DNA of 64,000 nt from Isoetes taiwanensis. Its lineage: Eukaryota > Streptophyta > Lycopodiopsida > Isoetales > Isoetaceae. Under the pieces are notes generated by a model, which was given only the letters and a program-made list of their open reading frames with translations, searched no databases and was not told the origin of the DNA. The DNA lies in contig JAJEKV010000027.1 in the NCBI GenBank assembly GCA_021234155.1, positions 17,020,891 through 17,084,890 on the forward strand. The letters run 5' to 3'. Shown here one piece after another: positions 42,174-53,381 of the stretch. Within the stretch, counting starts at the first letter, position 1, and each line of letters opens with the position of its first letter. Position numbers and translations under genes: made by a program.

Positions 42174-43738
42174 TGTGACGTCCCCTACTCGCATACGGTG
42201 CTCTCACCGTTTACAAACAGGAGTTCTCCCCCCATACCAGTTCCACACTGATACAGGGCCCTCCACATGTCACTGCACCCGTAACGAGTCCCAGTGGGGA
42301 AGAGTGAAGGTGTCATTCTACCCTGTCTCCCTCAGGGCCTACCTAGCTGCGGAAGCGCAAACATACATGTCAGTATACAACATAATCCTCCATCCACCCC
42401 GAAGGTGGTGCATCAACATCTGCATAAACAATGATCAGCATCATACATATGGAAACTCTACCCAAGGCTCAGACTCGAAGGGAGGATCAAGGCTTGGGTC
42501 TCCGAGTTCATTGCGCATGTAATTCATGGCAATGGATTTGGTTGGCATAAGAACATGGCATAGGGTTGTCCACTCCATCCGCCCCTCCTGTGCACACTTT
42601 GCAGAGTAGGCTGAAAAGTGTCGGGACCTGACTGTAGCCCGCCGGATGCATAGCCGAAGGGGCTATTCCTGGGTCTCATCCTCCCAGTTCCGATGGGGCA
42701 GGAAGGGATCACTCCCTCCAGAGATCTGCATGCTGACTCAAGGTGACTAGAGGGCCACTGCCCGTGACCGACCAACCCATTGGAAAGTGTACACCACTTC
42801 ACGGGTGTCGAGTCCATGCCTTACCCGCACTCAGTGGTAAGCCATTAGACCTAGTCACAATGATCCCTGGTAGGCTTTACACACCAGAGGGATCGTTCAA
42901 GAGTCAGGACATGAACCTCCTTCTTAGCCAGTCTGGCCCCCTTCACCCACAACCAGGCGTGGTTCTTGCACACAGGCCGAATTTACAGTGTGCTAGAGAG
43001 GCTACTCTAGGAGCATCAACTACAAAGCCTTAGGGCCTCTACCCCCCTTCCCAATACAAGGAGTTCACAGAGATACATCATCCATATATATCACAGAAGA
43101 ACTAAAGAACTAGATCTAATCTATATCATAGAGTTAGGTTCTTTAGTTAGTGTCTAAGATCTAAAGATCTAGATAGCTGCTATGGGCAATTTAATAGTCT
43201 AAGCTTACTGGTTCTATGACTAGAAGACGGTTTAAGCTATTAAATTGACCAAATACCTGATCCTTGGGTGGCTCCTCCTGACCTAAGTTCAACCATTCCA
43301 CTGAGCTGATCGAATTCAGGAAAACTGATGGTGCGATTCGCTTGGGCAGCGTCTGGGAGGCGGTTTTGGCTCCTGGGGCAGCCAAAACAGAGCTCTAAAA
43401 CCCTATGGACGAAAACTAGCAAGTTAGGGTTTCCCTACCCTAAATAGACATGGGGTTAGGGCTAGGGTTTCCAATTAGCCCTTTTTGGCATGTGGGATAT
43501 TGGAAAGGGCCCACTTGCCATTAATGGCTAGGTGGCAAAAATATGCCTACATGGAAAAGTGTGCCCACATTAATGTGCATAAGTACACATTAATAACATG
43601 TGAACATACCTAGCAAGTTGCCCCTAGGGCTACTTACCTGGCTATCCGTCGGCGTACACGTCGGTCGGAGTGGCGTGTACGCGTGACGAGGCAGTACAGT
43701 ATACGTTCTGGGACCGTATACTGTGCTGGAACGTCACA
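42174..43738 (-). repeat. Element E 3' LTR
   Basis: 1,565 bp, on the minus strand TGTGACGTTCC to GACGTCACA. Near its start CAGTATACG-GTCCCAGAA-CGTATACTG is a perfect hairpin, the counterpart of the hairpin at the start of the C LTR. Confidence 0.93.
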
Positions 43739-43749
43739 TTCTCCCCACC
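43739..43749 (-). promoter_or_regulatory. Element E polypurine tract
   Basis: GGTGGGGAGAA on the minus strand directly before the 3' LTR. A similar GGTGGGGAGA also occurs about 40 bp upstream. Confidence 0.9.
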
Positions 43750-44621
43750 TTGAAATGATGCTGTCCGCAGCATCGTGGGTCTCCCCACCTTGGGATCTTT
43801 CTAACCCGCAATCTGCAATCAACGTGATGCATACAATATAATGGTTATACATTTACCAAGATTACCCTAAGGTAATATTTTTAGAACATTATTACGTCAT
43901 CATACTTTGGAATACTTATCAATTCATAACATTATTAAACAAGTTATTCACTATCTCAGTTATTATGACATTAAGTTAGACAAAATTTCAACATTTTATA
44001 TCTATTATTATTGTTCGAGGTACTCTTCGTTCCTTGCAACACATTCCAACAAAATTTGTGTTGCAAGTCTTCGTAGCTCGACTTCCTTGCCCTCCGGAGC
44101 GCTCTATTGGCCTGCAGGTCGATACTACGTTAGTACCATTTTAATTATTTAATAAATTTTGGTTATATGGTGACCACCCCACCTATCTACATGGATGCAT
44201 GGCTAATCTCCCGGCGTAGGAAGAGGGTGAATCTTCCATTATGGCCGTGGAGACAGCGCCTATATGCCTATATGCCGCTCATGCCTACACCCTAGTTGCC
44301 CAGCGTGGAGGATAGGTCCTTCCCGTATATGGGGCGTGAAGGCCTGATTCCTCCTATCAAAGCATATATGGGGCTAGAGGTGCTTTTCCTATCAGTGCAT
44401 TCCTTAATGACCTCCTTTCTCTCGAGGTCGTCTACTTCCGTGGGACAGAAGTAGACTTTCTAATCTACCTTCCACTCGCCCAAGCGAAAACGCGGTCATG
44501 CCTACATTGACATTACACCACGCCCTAGAGATCACCGTAGTGGTCTCATCATCGGTAACAACACATGCGACCCATACCAAGCATAGGTGGCATGCGTAGA
44601 TTAATCCTAACTACACAAGAA
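43750..44621 (-). other. Element E 3' UTR
   Basis: About 870 bp between the chromodomain stop and the PPT; no open frame or motif recognised. Confidence 0.6.
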
Positions 44622-44882
44622 TTAGCCTACACAAATCGACATGCCTGAGCCGATTTCTTCGGAGATGACCTTGCCGTCCCATTGCTCCATAAACTGTGGG
44701 TACTGTTTTACTAAGTCCTTCTTAAGTACCCATGTCGCGTCTTCCACTGGCAAGTGTTTCCACTTGACCAAATACTGGAGGAATTCTGATCTCCTCGTTT
44801 TCTTGAAAGCTTTATCAAGAATCAATTCTGGAACTATTTCCAGCTGCTCCTCCGTCATTTCCAACAACGTTGGAGTGTCCAA
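44622..44882 (-). pseudogene. Element E integrase C-terminal chromodomain
   Basis: DTPTLLEMTEEQLEIVPELI linker, then the chromodomain KAFKKTRRSEFLQYLVKWKH, EDATWVLKKDLVKQYPQF, closely matching C. Chromodomains of this kind direct integration by binding methylated H3 tails. It is in a different frame from the integrase body (a shift near 44880), where ..KSW replaces the expected ..GLDTP. Confidence 0.9.
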
Positions 44883-45733
44883 GACTTCGCTGGATTTGGA
44901 GTGTGCTTCTTCAACAAACTCACATGGAAGACCTTATGAATCTTTAGGTGTGCTGGCAAATCTAACTTGTAGGATTGATTACCTACTCTCTTAATTATTC
45001 TGAATGGTCCAGCCCACCTTGGAGCAAGCTTCTTGCAATTCCCGATCCTGAGCTTCGCCTGCTTCACCTTGATCTTGAGCCATACATCATCTCCAACTTT
45101 GAACTCTCTGACTGTTCGATGCTTGTCGGCGATGCTCTTTTGTCGACTTCTTGCTGCCAGCAGATACCCTCGAACCTCTTCCACAAGCTGCTGCATATCG
45201 GCCAACATCTGCTGCGAAACTTCCACTTTTGACACGGGGTTGTGCCAAGTGTCTGGAGTTAGGCACTGATAGCCGTAGTTGATCATAAACGGCGACATTT
45301 GGGACGATTCCTGCTTGGTGCTATTGTATGCAAACTCCACCAAGTGAATAAATTCTTCCCACATACCTTGCTTATTCCAGACATAGTTTCGTAGCATGTC
45401 CTCTAAGATCCTGTTGGTCCGCTCCGTTTGGCCATCCGTCTGAGGATGATACGCCGTGCTCATGGATAGCTTGGTCTGAATTGTCGCAAAGAGGTCTTGC
45501 CAAAATGCACTCATGAACTTCGGGTCCCTGTCGGATATAATCTCCCTTGGCATGCCATGAAGCCTGAAGATCTCTTTGGTGAAGAGCTTTGCTGTATCCA
45601 TAGCTGTATCTGTGGTCTTGCAAGGCACAAAGTGTGCCATCTTCGACAACTTGTCGACCACTACCATCAAGGCATCCTTCCCTCTTACCGTCCTTGGGAG
45701 CCACAGATGAAATCCATGTTGATCACCTCCCAC
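44855..45733 (-). pseudogene. Element E integrase core and GPY/F module
   Basis: Core: LPRTVRGKDALMVVVDKLSK, IISDRDPKFMSAFWQDLF (second Asp) and STAYHPQTDGQTERTNRIL (Glu). The first catalytic Asp region (MDF) is damaged by a frameshift at about 45720. VEFAYNSTKQESSQMSPF, YGYQCLTPDTW, KVGDDVWLKIK and the GPY/F-like APRWAGPFRIIKRVGNQSYK follow. The end overlaps the chromodomain frame. Confidence 0.93.
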
Positions 45734-47404
45734 TTAGCGTTTGGCACCGCTAGTGGCTCTAATGCCCCAGAATTGAAGGCTGCTCCGCCTTAAAATCTGG
45801 CGGCATAAACGCTGACATTCCTTGATGTAGCGAGCTATTTGCTTCTTCATTCCTGGCCAATAATAGCTGCTGCGCACTTTGAAATATGTTTTCATGAATC
45901 CCGCATGGCCAGCTATTGGGCTGTTGTGCGTGTCATGGAGGATCAACTTCCTTACACCTGATGATTCGGGTACGCACAACTTGTTCTTATGGTATAACAG
46001 GTTGCCTTCCTTCTTATAATGCTTGAAGGTCTCCCGCTCTTTATCTGTTCTAGCCTCCTTAGAGAGGCTTGCCCATACTTCCCTGAAATCCACATCCGTT
46101 GGCAAGGACTCTTCAATCTTCTTACCAAAGTCGCTGGAGAGCGTCGAAATTGCATTGCAATGCACTCTAGTTGTCAGGGGGTGCCTTGAAAGCGCATCCG
46201 CTACCACATTGAGTTTCCCCGGCTTGTAGACTATCTCAAAGTCATATTCCTCGAGGAACTCCATCCACCTCCGCTGCCTCAGATTGAGGTGTGGTTGCGT
46301 GAACACATACTGGAGGCTCTGATGGTCGGTATCCAATTGGAACTTCCTTCCCAAGAGATAGTGCCTCCATATTCTTAATGCCCTGACAACCGCAAGCAAT
46401 TCCTGATCATGGGTTGGGTAGCGCGTCTTGGCGTCGTTCATCTTCCTGGAGTCATACGCTACCACACGCTCTTCTTGCATAAGCACCGCACCTGTAGCTA
46501 TCTTACTCGCATCTGTTGCTACAAGCTTGTCTTTTTTCGGGTCCGGCAGGGTCAAGACAGGTGTTGTCGTCAGGGCTTCTTTCAACAATTCAAACCCCTT
46601 TTGGGCTTTCTTGTGCCAATGCTCTGCCCAATCTTTCACCTTCTCTGCCCTCGTCAGGTCTGTTAACGGTGCCGCTATCTTAGCAAAGTTCTTCACGAAC
46701 TTCCTGTAGTACCCTGCTAGCCCGAGAAAACTTCTGACCTCATGCACATTCTTCGGTGCCGGCCACTGAATGACGGCTTCAATCTTGGCAGGATCCGTTG
46801 AGATTCCTTCTGCTGAGATCACGTGACCCAGGTATTCCACCTTCTCTGTTGCGAAGTGGCACTTCGACAACTTGGCGTACAACTGGTGCCTCTTCAACTT
46901 CTCTAGCACCCTCCTTAAGTGTTGTATGTGCTCCTCAAGGGATCTGCTATACACCAAAATGTCGTCAAAGAATACAATCACAAAGGTGTCCAAAAACTCC
47001 CTGAAGATGTCGTTCATGAGCCTCATGAACGTCGCGGGGGCATTCGATAAGCCGAAAGGCATTACCGTGAACTCATAGTGCCCATACCGCGTTCTGAAGG
47101 CGGTCTTATGGATATCTTCCTCCTTTATCCGGATCTGATGATAACCTGACCTTAAGTCGATTTTGGAGAAGATCCTTGCTCCTTGAAGCTGATCCATCAA
47201 GTCGTCCCGATCTTGGGGAGCATACTTGTTCTTAATGGTGTGCTTATTCAACTGCCTATAGTCTATGCACATCCTCAAGGATCCATCCTTCTTCTTGACA
47301 AAAAGAATGGGTGCTCCAAACGGTGAGACGCTAGGCCTAATGAAGCCTAGGTCGAGTAGCTCCTGCAATTGCTTCTTTAGCTCCGACAACTCCTGCGTCG
47401 TCAT
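45734..47404 (-). CDS. pol: Element E reverse transcriptase, RNase H and integrase zinc domain
   Basis: 556 uninterrupted codons. [22 protein letters not shown] (21-40), [10 protein letters not shown] (44-53), [15 protein letters not shown] (79-93), [13 protein letters not shown] (114-126), catalytic FFDD (145-148), [20 protein letters not shown]. RNase H: TDAS (Asp298), [15 protein letters not shown] (Glu335), LDTDHQSL and VVADALSR. Integrase zinc domain near 485-535: [20 protein letters not shown] then KECQRLC, whose Cys pair is altered from CxxC by the frameshift that ends the frame. The in-frame Met at 47404 is not a true start; it lies inside the polyprotein. Everything needed for cDNA synthesis is present by motif. 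Confidence 0.95.
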   Translation of the reverse strand: MTTQELSELKKQLQELLDLGFIRPSVSPFGAPILFVKKKDGSLRMCIDYRQLNKHTIKNKYAPQDRDDLMDQLQGARIFSKIDLRSGYHQIRIKEEDIHKTAFRTRYGHYEFTVMPFGLSNAPATFMRLMNDIFREFLDTFVIVFFDDILVYSRSLEEHIQHLRRVLEKLKRHQLYAKLSKCHFATEKVEYLGHVISAEGISTDPAKIEAVIQWPAPKNVHEVRSFLGLAGYYRKFVKNFAKIAAPLTDLTRAEKVKDWAEHWHKKAQKGFELLKEALTTTPVLTLPDPKKDKLVATDASKIATGAVLMQEERVVAYDSRKMNDAKTRYPTHDQELLAVVRALRIWRHYLLGRKFQLDTDHQSLQYVFTQPHLNLRQRRWMEFLEEYDFEIVYKPGKLNVVADALSRHPLTTRVHCNAISTLSSDFGKKIEESLPTDVDFREVWASLSKEARTDKERETFKHYKKEGNLLYHKNKLCVPESSGVRKLILHDTHNSPIAGHAGFMKTYFKVRSSYYWPGMKKQIARYIKECQRLCRQILRRSSLQFWGIRATSGAKR

Positions 47405-48061
47405 TCTGTATGGAGCCTTGCTTGTCGGCTTTGTTCCCGTTCGAAAAGCTATCTCGCATTCGACTCCCCTATAAGGAGGAAGCCGTTTGATCTCATCCGG
47501 AAGAGATCATGGAACTCCGTGATCAGCTTAGCTATTTGCCCGACAACTTCTTGAGCACCTAGTCTCCCTTGCTTCCTTCTGATTCCGGCTCACTAGCCTC
47601 AAGCTTGAAGATGTATGCTACCTGCTCACTCTTGATGCACTTGAACAGCTGTTTAGAAGACATGATGGGAACAACTTCTTTACCTGTGATCTCAATGATC
47701 TTGCCGTCGGGCGTTGGGAAGGTCACCTTCCGCTTTCCACAATCAATAATGGCCCCTGCTGGTCCAAGGTACTCCATACCTATGATCAGGTCGTATTTGC
47801 CAATGCCCATCACCTCTGCCCCCATCTGGATTTTAATCCCTGGCAGGTCGATGTCGAAGTTGATTCTCTTACACCCGTGCGCCTTCTTGCTCCACTTGCT
47901 AAGACAACGGGCCTTGGCTTTGACTTTAGTGGTTTCAACTTCAACACTTGAACCATTCTGGGGGATGCAAAGTTATGGCTACTTCCTGAGTCTATCAAGA
48001 CTATGAAGGACTTGGCTTTGGCCTTCTCTACTGTGGAAATTACTTTATACTGGCTCTCTGC
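47405..48061 (-). pseudogene. Element E aspartic protease region
   Basis: KAKSFIVLIDSGSSHNFASP carries the DSG active site (about 47990), followed by VLKLKPLKSKPRPVVLASG. After a frameshift near 47870 comes GKYDLIIGMEYLGPAGAIID, the second retropepsin block, then a region to 47559. The 47405-47558 stretch links to RT and has a shift. F has the same region open in one frame. Confidence 0.88.
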
Positions 48062-49453
48062 TTGCTCTGTATCTATTGCGGCAAAGATATGACACTCACC
48101 CTGAATGTAGTCGCGGGCTTCCTCGCCCGTCGTCGTCGACGCAGTGTCCCAATCTCCCAACTCGCTAGTCTTTGCCCTCATGGCGTATGGGCGGTTCGGG
48201 TCCCCTATGGCTTTGGCTGGAAGCACACGAAGCAAAGCCGCTTTTCTATGCACTCTGTCTCTTTTCCTTGGGCATGGCTCGCAAAAGGAACGCCTTTGCT
48301 TTGGAGTAGTTTGACCCTTCCCGCTTGTCTTTGAAGGACACCTGCTTCTTCTCCTGCTTCCCCGATTGCCACTATATGGGGCTCTAGCTGGTCCCGGGTC
48401 AATTTGTCCTCGGGCTAAAACTACCTGCTGCCTTGCCTTTGTCACGGTATCTTTAACGCCTCGCCCGCTATTCGAGGTCCGTTCCTTGCAAGCTTATTGC
48501 CTTGGACTCCGCTTACGATCTTTGTTCTAGGGTTTATTGCCCTTACAAACTTGCGGATCTCCTCATTTAGGCCTTCGGCGTAGCTTTCTCTTGCATGCTT
48601 CTCGCCCTAACTTTGGCACATCTGACCTCGACCTCATGAATTCCTCGGTATATTTCTGGATCGACTTGTTGCCTTGCTTCAACCAGTAAAGCTGGCGCAT
48701 CATGTTGGACTTGTGCTCCCTCGGGGCGTAATGGCGCTTTGAAGGCTTTAGCGAACTTCCGAACTTACAAGCATCCCCTGCTTAAGCCATGTGCCTTTGC
48801 ATAACCCTTCCACCAAATCCGTGCGGCTCCTTTCAAGTTGGCTGTTGCCACTCTACCTTTGTCCTTATCCTTCATGCCATACGCATTGCCGTACTCACTC
48901 ATTTAGTCCAGACCATGCCTCTGCTTCCAATCGACTGTTCTCCCCGAGAAGCTGTTCGATTCACGGGCCTTCCATACATTGCCAGTCACGAGAATCTACC
49001 TTCTTACGGTAGTCGAGAGCTCACGGTGTCCCTTTGTCGATCCATATATGGCGTCCCTCGCCTTTGCATCTGCGGGGTTTCTACGCCTTGCATCTGTCCG
49101 GTCACGGGCCTGCTCTTCCTCTTCCTCCCGAATCGAGTCGAATCTGAACTTGAGTCTGGAGGATTCCGAAGCTGGGGACCTCCTCTTGCTTCTCTTCTTG
49201 TCTCTTCCTGTTTTTGGGGCATGCTTGAGACAAGCTGGCGTTGCCAGGCCAGACCCCTCCTCCTACTTGCGAGGACAAAGAAGGCCTTTATCTGTTCCAG
49301 GTCCGTCCTCATCTGAGATATTTCCTCTTCTGGGGTGATGGCTCCAAATTCCTCGAACAGGTTCCTTGCCGGGCGTGGCCTGGGGGGACTCTGTTCTTCC
49401 ATATGTTCCCGGCGTTGTCGTTCCCCTGAGCTTAGGCCTCTAGCTGCATACAC
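48062..49453 (-). pseudogene. gag: Element E gag
   Basis: The first part (49453-49004) is MYAARGLSSGERQRREHMEE, Pro/Arg-rich, then EISQMRTDLEQIKAFF. The middle is scrambled by shifts between about 48990 and 48450. Near 48215-48240 a zinc-knuckle remnant, RLCFVCFQP, is followed by out-of-frame NRPYAM; F has QGHRTNELP here, implying an ancestral CX2CX4HX4C. Identified as gag from position before protease and the knuckle. Confidence 0.7.
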
Positions 49454-49629
49454 AAGTAGTTCATGGCTATATGGTTAGTTTTACATGTTCCCTTGCATTG
49501 TTTATGTTTGTTGGTATAGTTGGGGACACAAGATTCATCAACAAAACATTTATAGTGCAAAAGAATTATATTCATATTTTATAGTATGCTACTACAAAAT
49601 TAAAACTTCCGGGATCAAGATTGCTAACT
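49454..49629 (-). other. Element E spacer between ORF2 and gag
   Basis: AT-rich spacer of about 175 bp; F has a matching one at 61913-62090. Confidence 0.6.
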
Positions 49630-51169
49630 ATTCTTGATGCTGCCGGTAGGATGGATTATCCTCTAGGAACTTTTTCACTTGGGCTGTTCCCACTGAATGA
49701 CCCAAGTTCCTAAGGACGTTGGCTGAAGATCCATGCAAAGGCTCTGCCAAGTCTTCTACTCTGCTGTCGGAGGTATAAGGCTGCGGTCACCGCCAGATCT
49801 TCCACCGCTGTCATGCGGTATGGCGAAGTCGAAAACATCGAGTGCTACTGCTCTCTTCACCGGATGGCATACTTTCGGTGTTGAGGGGCAACCGCGCATG
49901 CTTGGCCAAATCGATAAGCGCAATTAGCATCGATCTCCTTCCTCCATCACGGGGGTGAATTTGCGGTGAATTACCGCTATTCTTCCATCCATCAGCAAGG
50001 GAAGGTAATACCGCAACGACCTGTCGTTGCGAGACGGGTCTTCGGCCACTCGGTATCCAGCTCTGTGTCTGCCCGCAAAGTCATCTACTTCCACTGTGAT
50101 GACCTCCACAGTAGTCTCGGCCGTTGCTGAAGCTCTCACGGTCGAACTTCGCCCCTTCTCTCCGGGGGCGTTGCCGAAACTTGCCGTTAGGATGTTCGAT
50201 GTTGCGTAGCGGATCCCCATCTGTTCCTGTAGGGCAAGGAACTCTTCCTCCGTCGGTGGTTGATTTGCGGCTTGGTCTGCCTCCATAATCTGCCTGATGC
50301 TGCTGTAGGCCTGGATGTCGGTGGTCGACTCTCCCGTGTAAGTGTCGGCTTCCCTTACTTGGAGGGGGAAGTCAGATGCTCCTCGGACGATGAAGTCGTC
50401 CAGGTCCGTTCTTCGGAGTTGGTGCAGCAACTCCTCAGTCCGCACTCCCTTTCCCACTCACTCGAAGGTTTTGGATGTAAACTTAGAAGCAGAAACTCCT
50501 GCGCCGACAATAATGGGGGCTAGGCTTGTAATGCCTAGCCCAAGGGGAGATGGCGCGACTCTAAGGGTTTGCCGGCTTCTCTCGAGAAGTCCCCACCACT
50601 CTGTTGCGCTTGTCGCCCGCTCCTCTGCTGGGTCGAGCTCGACATAGTCTTCCTCCTCCTCTGATTCTTGCTCGTCTGAGTCCTCCTGTTCTTTCCCTTC
50701 TTGCTCCTGTTCATACTGCGTAAGGAGCCGTTGTTCTGCTGCTATGGCTAATGGGTCTATGTCCAAGGGGAATGGAGGTTTCCCCACGGTGTTCTCGTAC
50801 GGTGGTGGGTGAGAAAGATTGCCGTGGCGGTGTTGAAAGAGAAGTACTTGGTCCTATTGACAGTTAGGACCATTGGCTCAGGTGTGCGCTGCGCTTTGTT
50901 TGTCAGGTATTTGGCGATGTTCGGGACGTCGTCTAATGCTGCCTGCAGGGATTGTCTAGGAACAAAGTAGCCTACACAAGGGGAGTACTACTAGCGCCGG
51001 GTTCTACCCTAGCTTGGAACTCGGACAAGACTCTCATCAAAGCTGGGGTTGCGTGCAAGGTTACTTGGACGTCTACCTCTTTCCTGAAGATATGGAAGAT
51101 TTGGTCGACGTCGGCCTCGGCAGCATGAGCGCCCGGCCGTACCATCCACTTGAAAATCGAGGTTGCCAT
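49630..51169 (-). pseudogene. Element E ORF2, unknown conserved protein
   Basis: Starts MATSIFKWMVRPGAHAAEAD and is present in F at 60370. Consecutive pieces in shifting frames: VDQIFHIFRKEVDVQVTLHA, a YFVPRQSLQAALDDVPNIAK segment, KPPFPLDIDPLAIAAEQRLL followed by a strongly acidic run (EQESEEEEDYVELDP), SPLGLGITSLAPII, RTEELLHQLRRTDLDDFIVR, QEQMGIRYATSNILTAS, RAGYRVAEDPSRNDRSLRYY and DGRIAVIHRKFTPV. No family recognised. Conservation with F despite decay of both points to a real protein of about 480-500 residues between the histone ORF and gag. A distant histone-like helix pair in the first 60 residues cannot be excluded or shown. Confidence 0.7.
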
Positions 51170-51482
51170 TGGTTAATTGCAGAAGAGGGTAACAAACGGT
51201 TGCAAGAGCGCCTCAGGGAGTTGAGAAATCGGCTAGAAGGGCAGGAACAGATTTGTAGGGTGCTATCTGAGAAATGAGGGGTCTATTTATAGAAAAGGGG
51301 GGAAACCCTAATTTTTGGAAGACTTGGAAAATTCCTGGGGTTGGGTAATTCTAGTCTATCTGAGGTCAAAAATGGAAATTTGAAGACTAGATGAGATGTT
51401 TGAGCAAGGCTAGATTACTTAAAAGATGCTATACAATAGCTTGAAGATGATTTGGGCAAGTCCTGGTGAGGAGACGGTAGGA

Positions 51483-51550
51483 GGTCTCACAGCTTGCGCC
51501 TCGTTCAAAAACTAATGTTTAGTTCTTCGACCAGGCGCGAGCTGTGAGAC
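51483..51550 (-). promoter_or_regulatory. Element E stem-loop 4
   Basis: GGTCTCACAGCTTGCGCCTC ... CAGGCGCGAGCTGTGAGAC with an inner ACTAA/TTTAGT stem. Arms of about 18 bp have one G.U-type difference. It starts exactly 200 bp from the next one. Confidence 0.9.
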
Positions 51551-51682
51551 ATCAGTCCCATTTCGATCAAAAGGTGTCCAATTTGGATAAACTAAGGGTG
51601 TAAGGATGATGGGCTCATCAAATCAGACGGAATTGACCCCTTATTTGGTCGATTTGGAGCTGTTTTGGTCAAGTTTGGACGA

Positions 51683-51750
51683 GGTCTCACAGCTTGCGCC
51701 TCGCTTCAAAACTAAAATTTAGTTTTGCGACCAGGCGCGAGCTGTGAGAC
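51683..51750 (-). promoter_or_regulatory. Element E stem-loop 3
   Basis: The best copy: outer arms GGTCTCACAGCTTGCGCCT / AGGCGCGAGCTGTGAGAC and a perfect inner palindrome CAAAACTAAA/TTTAGTTTTG, giving an extended hairpin of about 68 nt. Confidence 0.92.
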
Positions 51751-51889
51751 ATCACGTTTTTCGGTCTGCAAATGTCCTATTTTACTGCAATAAAAGCTAA
51801 AACCTACTAACTTGCCCTAATTAATGCAATTAAGGTACACAGAATTGCTCTATATTACAAAATTTTCAATTATTTACAAAAAAAAAGTT

Positions 51890-53153
51890 CTAAAGGCGTT
51901 CTCCTTTATCGGCTCGCCAAGACTCATGTCTTGTCGCATTAGGGTTATCCGCTTGGCGTGAGCGATTGCAAGCTGTTGAATCTTCAAAGTGTTGCACTAT
52001 CCTTGCCTCGGCCGCCTCTTGCATTGCCCGGCAATGCCTCATCCGTGACTCTCGAAATCTGTCACCCAGAGGCACATCACTTCTCGAACTAACAGAGAGC
52101 AAAGGGGGCGCGGGAATTAGAAGACCGTAGGCTGCTTGTTGGAAGTGCCTAATCTCCCCCAGCGCTCTCCTCTCTACCTCCTTCCTGTCAATCTTCTTCT
52201 TGGGTGGCGGCTTGGGGGCCTTGGGCTTTGGTGGTGGCGGCTTTAAAGTTTGCTGCTTCGTTGGTCGCCCTCCCTCGATGAACGACCACTTTCTTCATAA
52301 TACTTGGCGTATGCCTCCCACTTCTTCATATACGCCTCGTGCTCCCTCATCTTCCTTTCGTATATCTTGACCCGGTCTGTGACATAAGCTTCACGGGCAG
52401 GTCGTGGCTGTTTCTTCCTATCCCATGCCGGGTTTTCGGGGGCTTACGCACTTGATCTTCTTTGGGGTTGCTTTCGGTCTTTGCTGGCTGGTCGGGTATT
52501 ACTGTTTAAATCGCTTTGGGTGTTTAGAAAGAGCTTCCACGTGCGACATTAGGGTTGAAGTCCCCATCCGAAGAGTCGTCGGAGGAGTTCGGAGGTTCGT
52601 CGGCTTGCCGCTCCTTGATGACGATCTTGGGGTTAGGCCTCTTCCTCGGCGGGCAGTCCTTCAGCTTCCTTGTGCTATCCACGAACTTCCCCTTCGCCTT
52701 CTTTTTCTCTTCTGCTGCTTTCTGTTCCTCTTCCTCCCTTTTCCTCTTTTTGTCTTCCTTCCTCTTCTCCCGGCATTCATATTTCCTAATGAACCTTCTA
52801 AGGTCTGCTTCCTCTCCTGGCTCCAGACCTGTCACCTGCTCTTCCTGCTCGAGGATCTCCGTGGCTGCTTCAGAATGGTCTTCTGCTCTTTCCTGTTCCC
52901 GGATCTCCCGCTTTATTTCCTCATATACCTCCCTTGTCTCCTCGTCCATGGAGGTTGGTGATGTTGCCTCGTCCTGTTCCACCTGCTGGTTGAAGACGTC
53001 GATCAGATCGGTCGTGTCCTGCTCTTCGTCCGAAGGTGAACGACCCCCTTTCGCGAGCCTCTCGCGAAGCATCTGTCGAATGATCTCAGCCTCCGTGGCG
53101 CTGGTGGTTTCGCCTGGGCGACGCTTCCTGGCGGTCTGTTTGGTTCGGGCCAT
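51890..53153 (-). pseudogene. Element E histone H3 ORF, broken copy
   Basis: On the minus strand it begins MARTKQTARKRRPGETTSAT: residues 1-9 after Met equal the canonical H3 tail ARTKQTARK, including Lys4 and Lys9. A charged linker follows (EEQDTTDLIDVFNQQVEQDE, ECREKRKEDKKRKREEEEQK, EESDGD-type runs) until a TAA at 52524. In shifted frames come [71 protein letters not shown] and a final MSL..RI.KGERL-like end at 51890. That is an H3 histone fold, with EIRHFQ, LLIP.PPF and [10 protein letters not shown] resembling plant CENH3. At least four shifts break it. Confidence 0.93.
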
Positions 53154-53381
53154 GCTTTACGGATCGTCAATCGGGTAAAAGCGCCCAAAGATCGCCTAAG
53201 TGGGAAAGAGCGGATTTCTAGGGCTGGGACGAGAAAATGAGGGGGGGGGTTTACATCTATTTATAGCTTGGGAAATTTTTAGGTCAAAGTTCGAGTTGCT
53301 CTATTTAACATGCTAAGGCACCTACTTAGTTAAAATCTACACTTATTTCAGACTTTTTTTTTTTTTTTTTTTTTAGCTATT

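Noticed and set aside
49630-51169. ORF2 as a captured H2A, H2B or H4
   Set aside because: A weak helix-like pattern near the start is suggestive, but no diagnostic histone motif was found; left as unknown.
52555-53178. Ser-rich plus-strand frame opposite the E histone ORF
   Set aside because: Antisense of the H3 tail and linker; the minus-strand reading has the H3 start and element context.
53353-53374. Poly-T run as a retroposon tail
   Set aside because: It sits inside E's leader next to a stem-loop with no target duplication; F has a T run at a different place.
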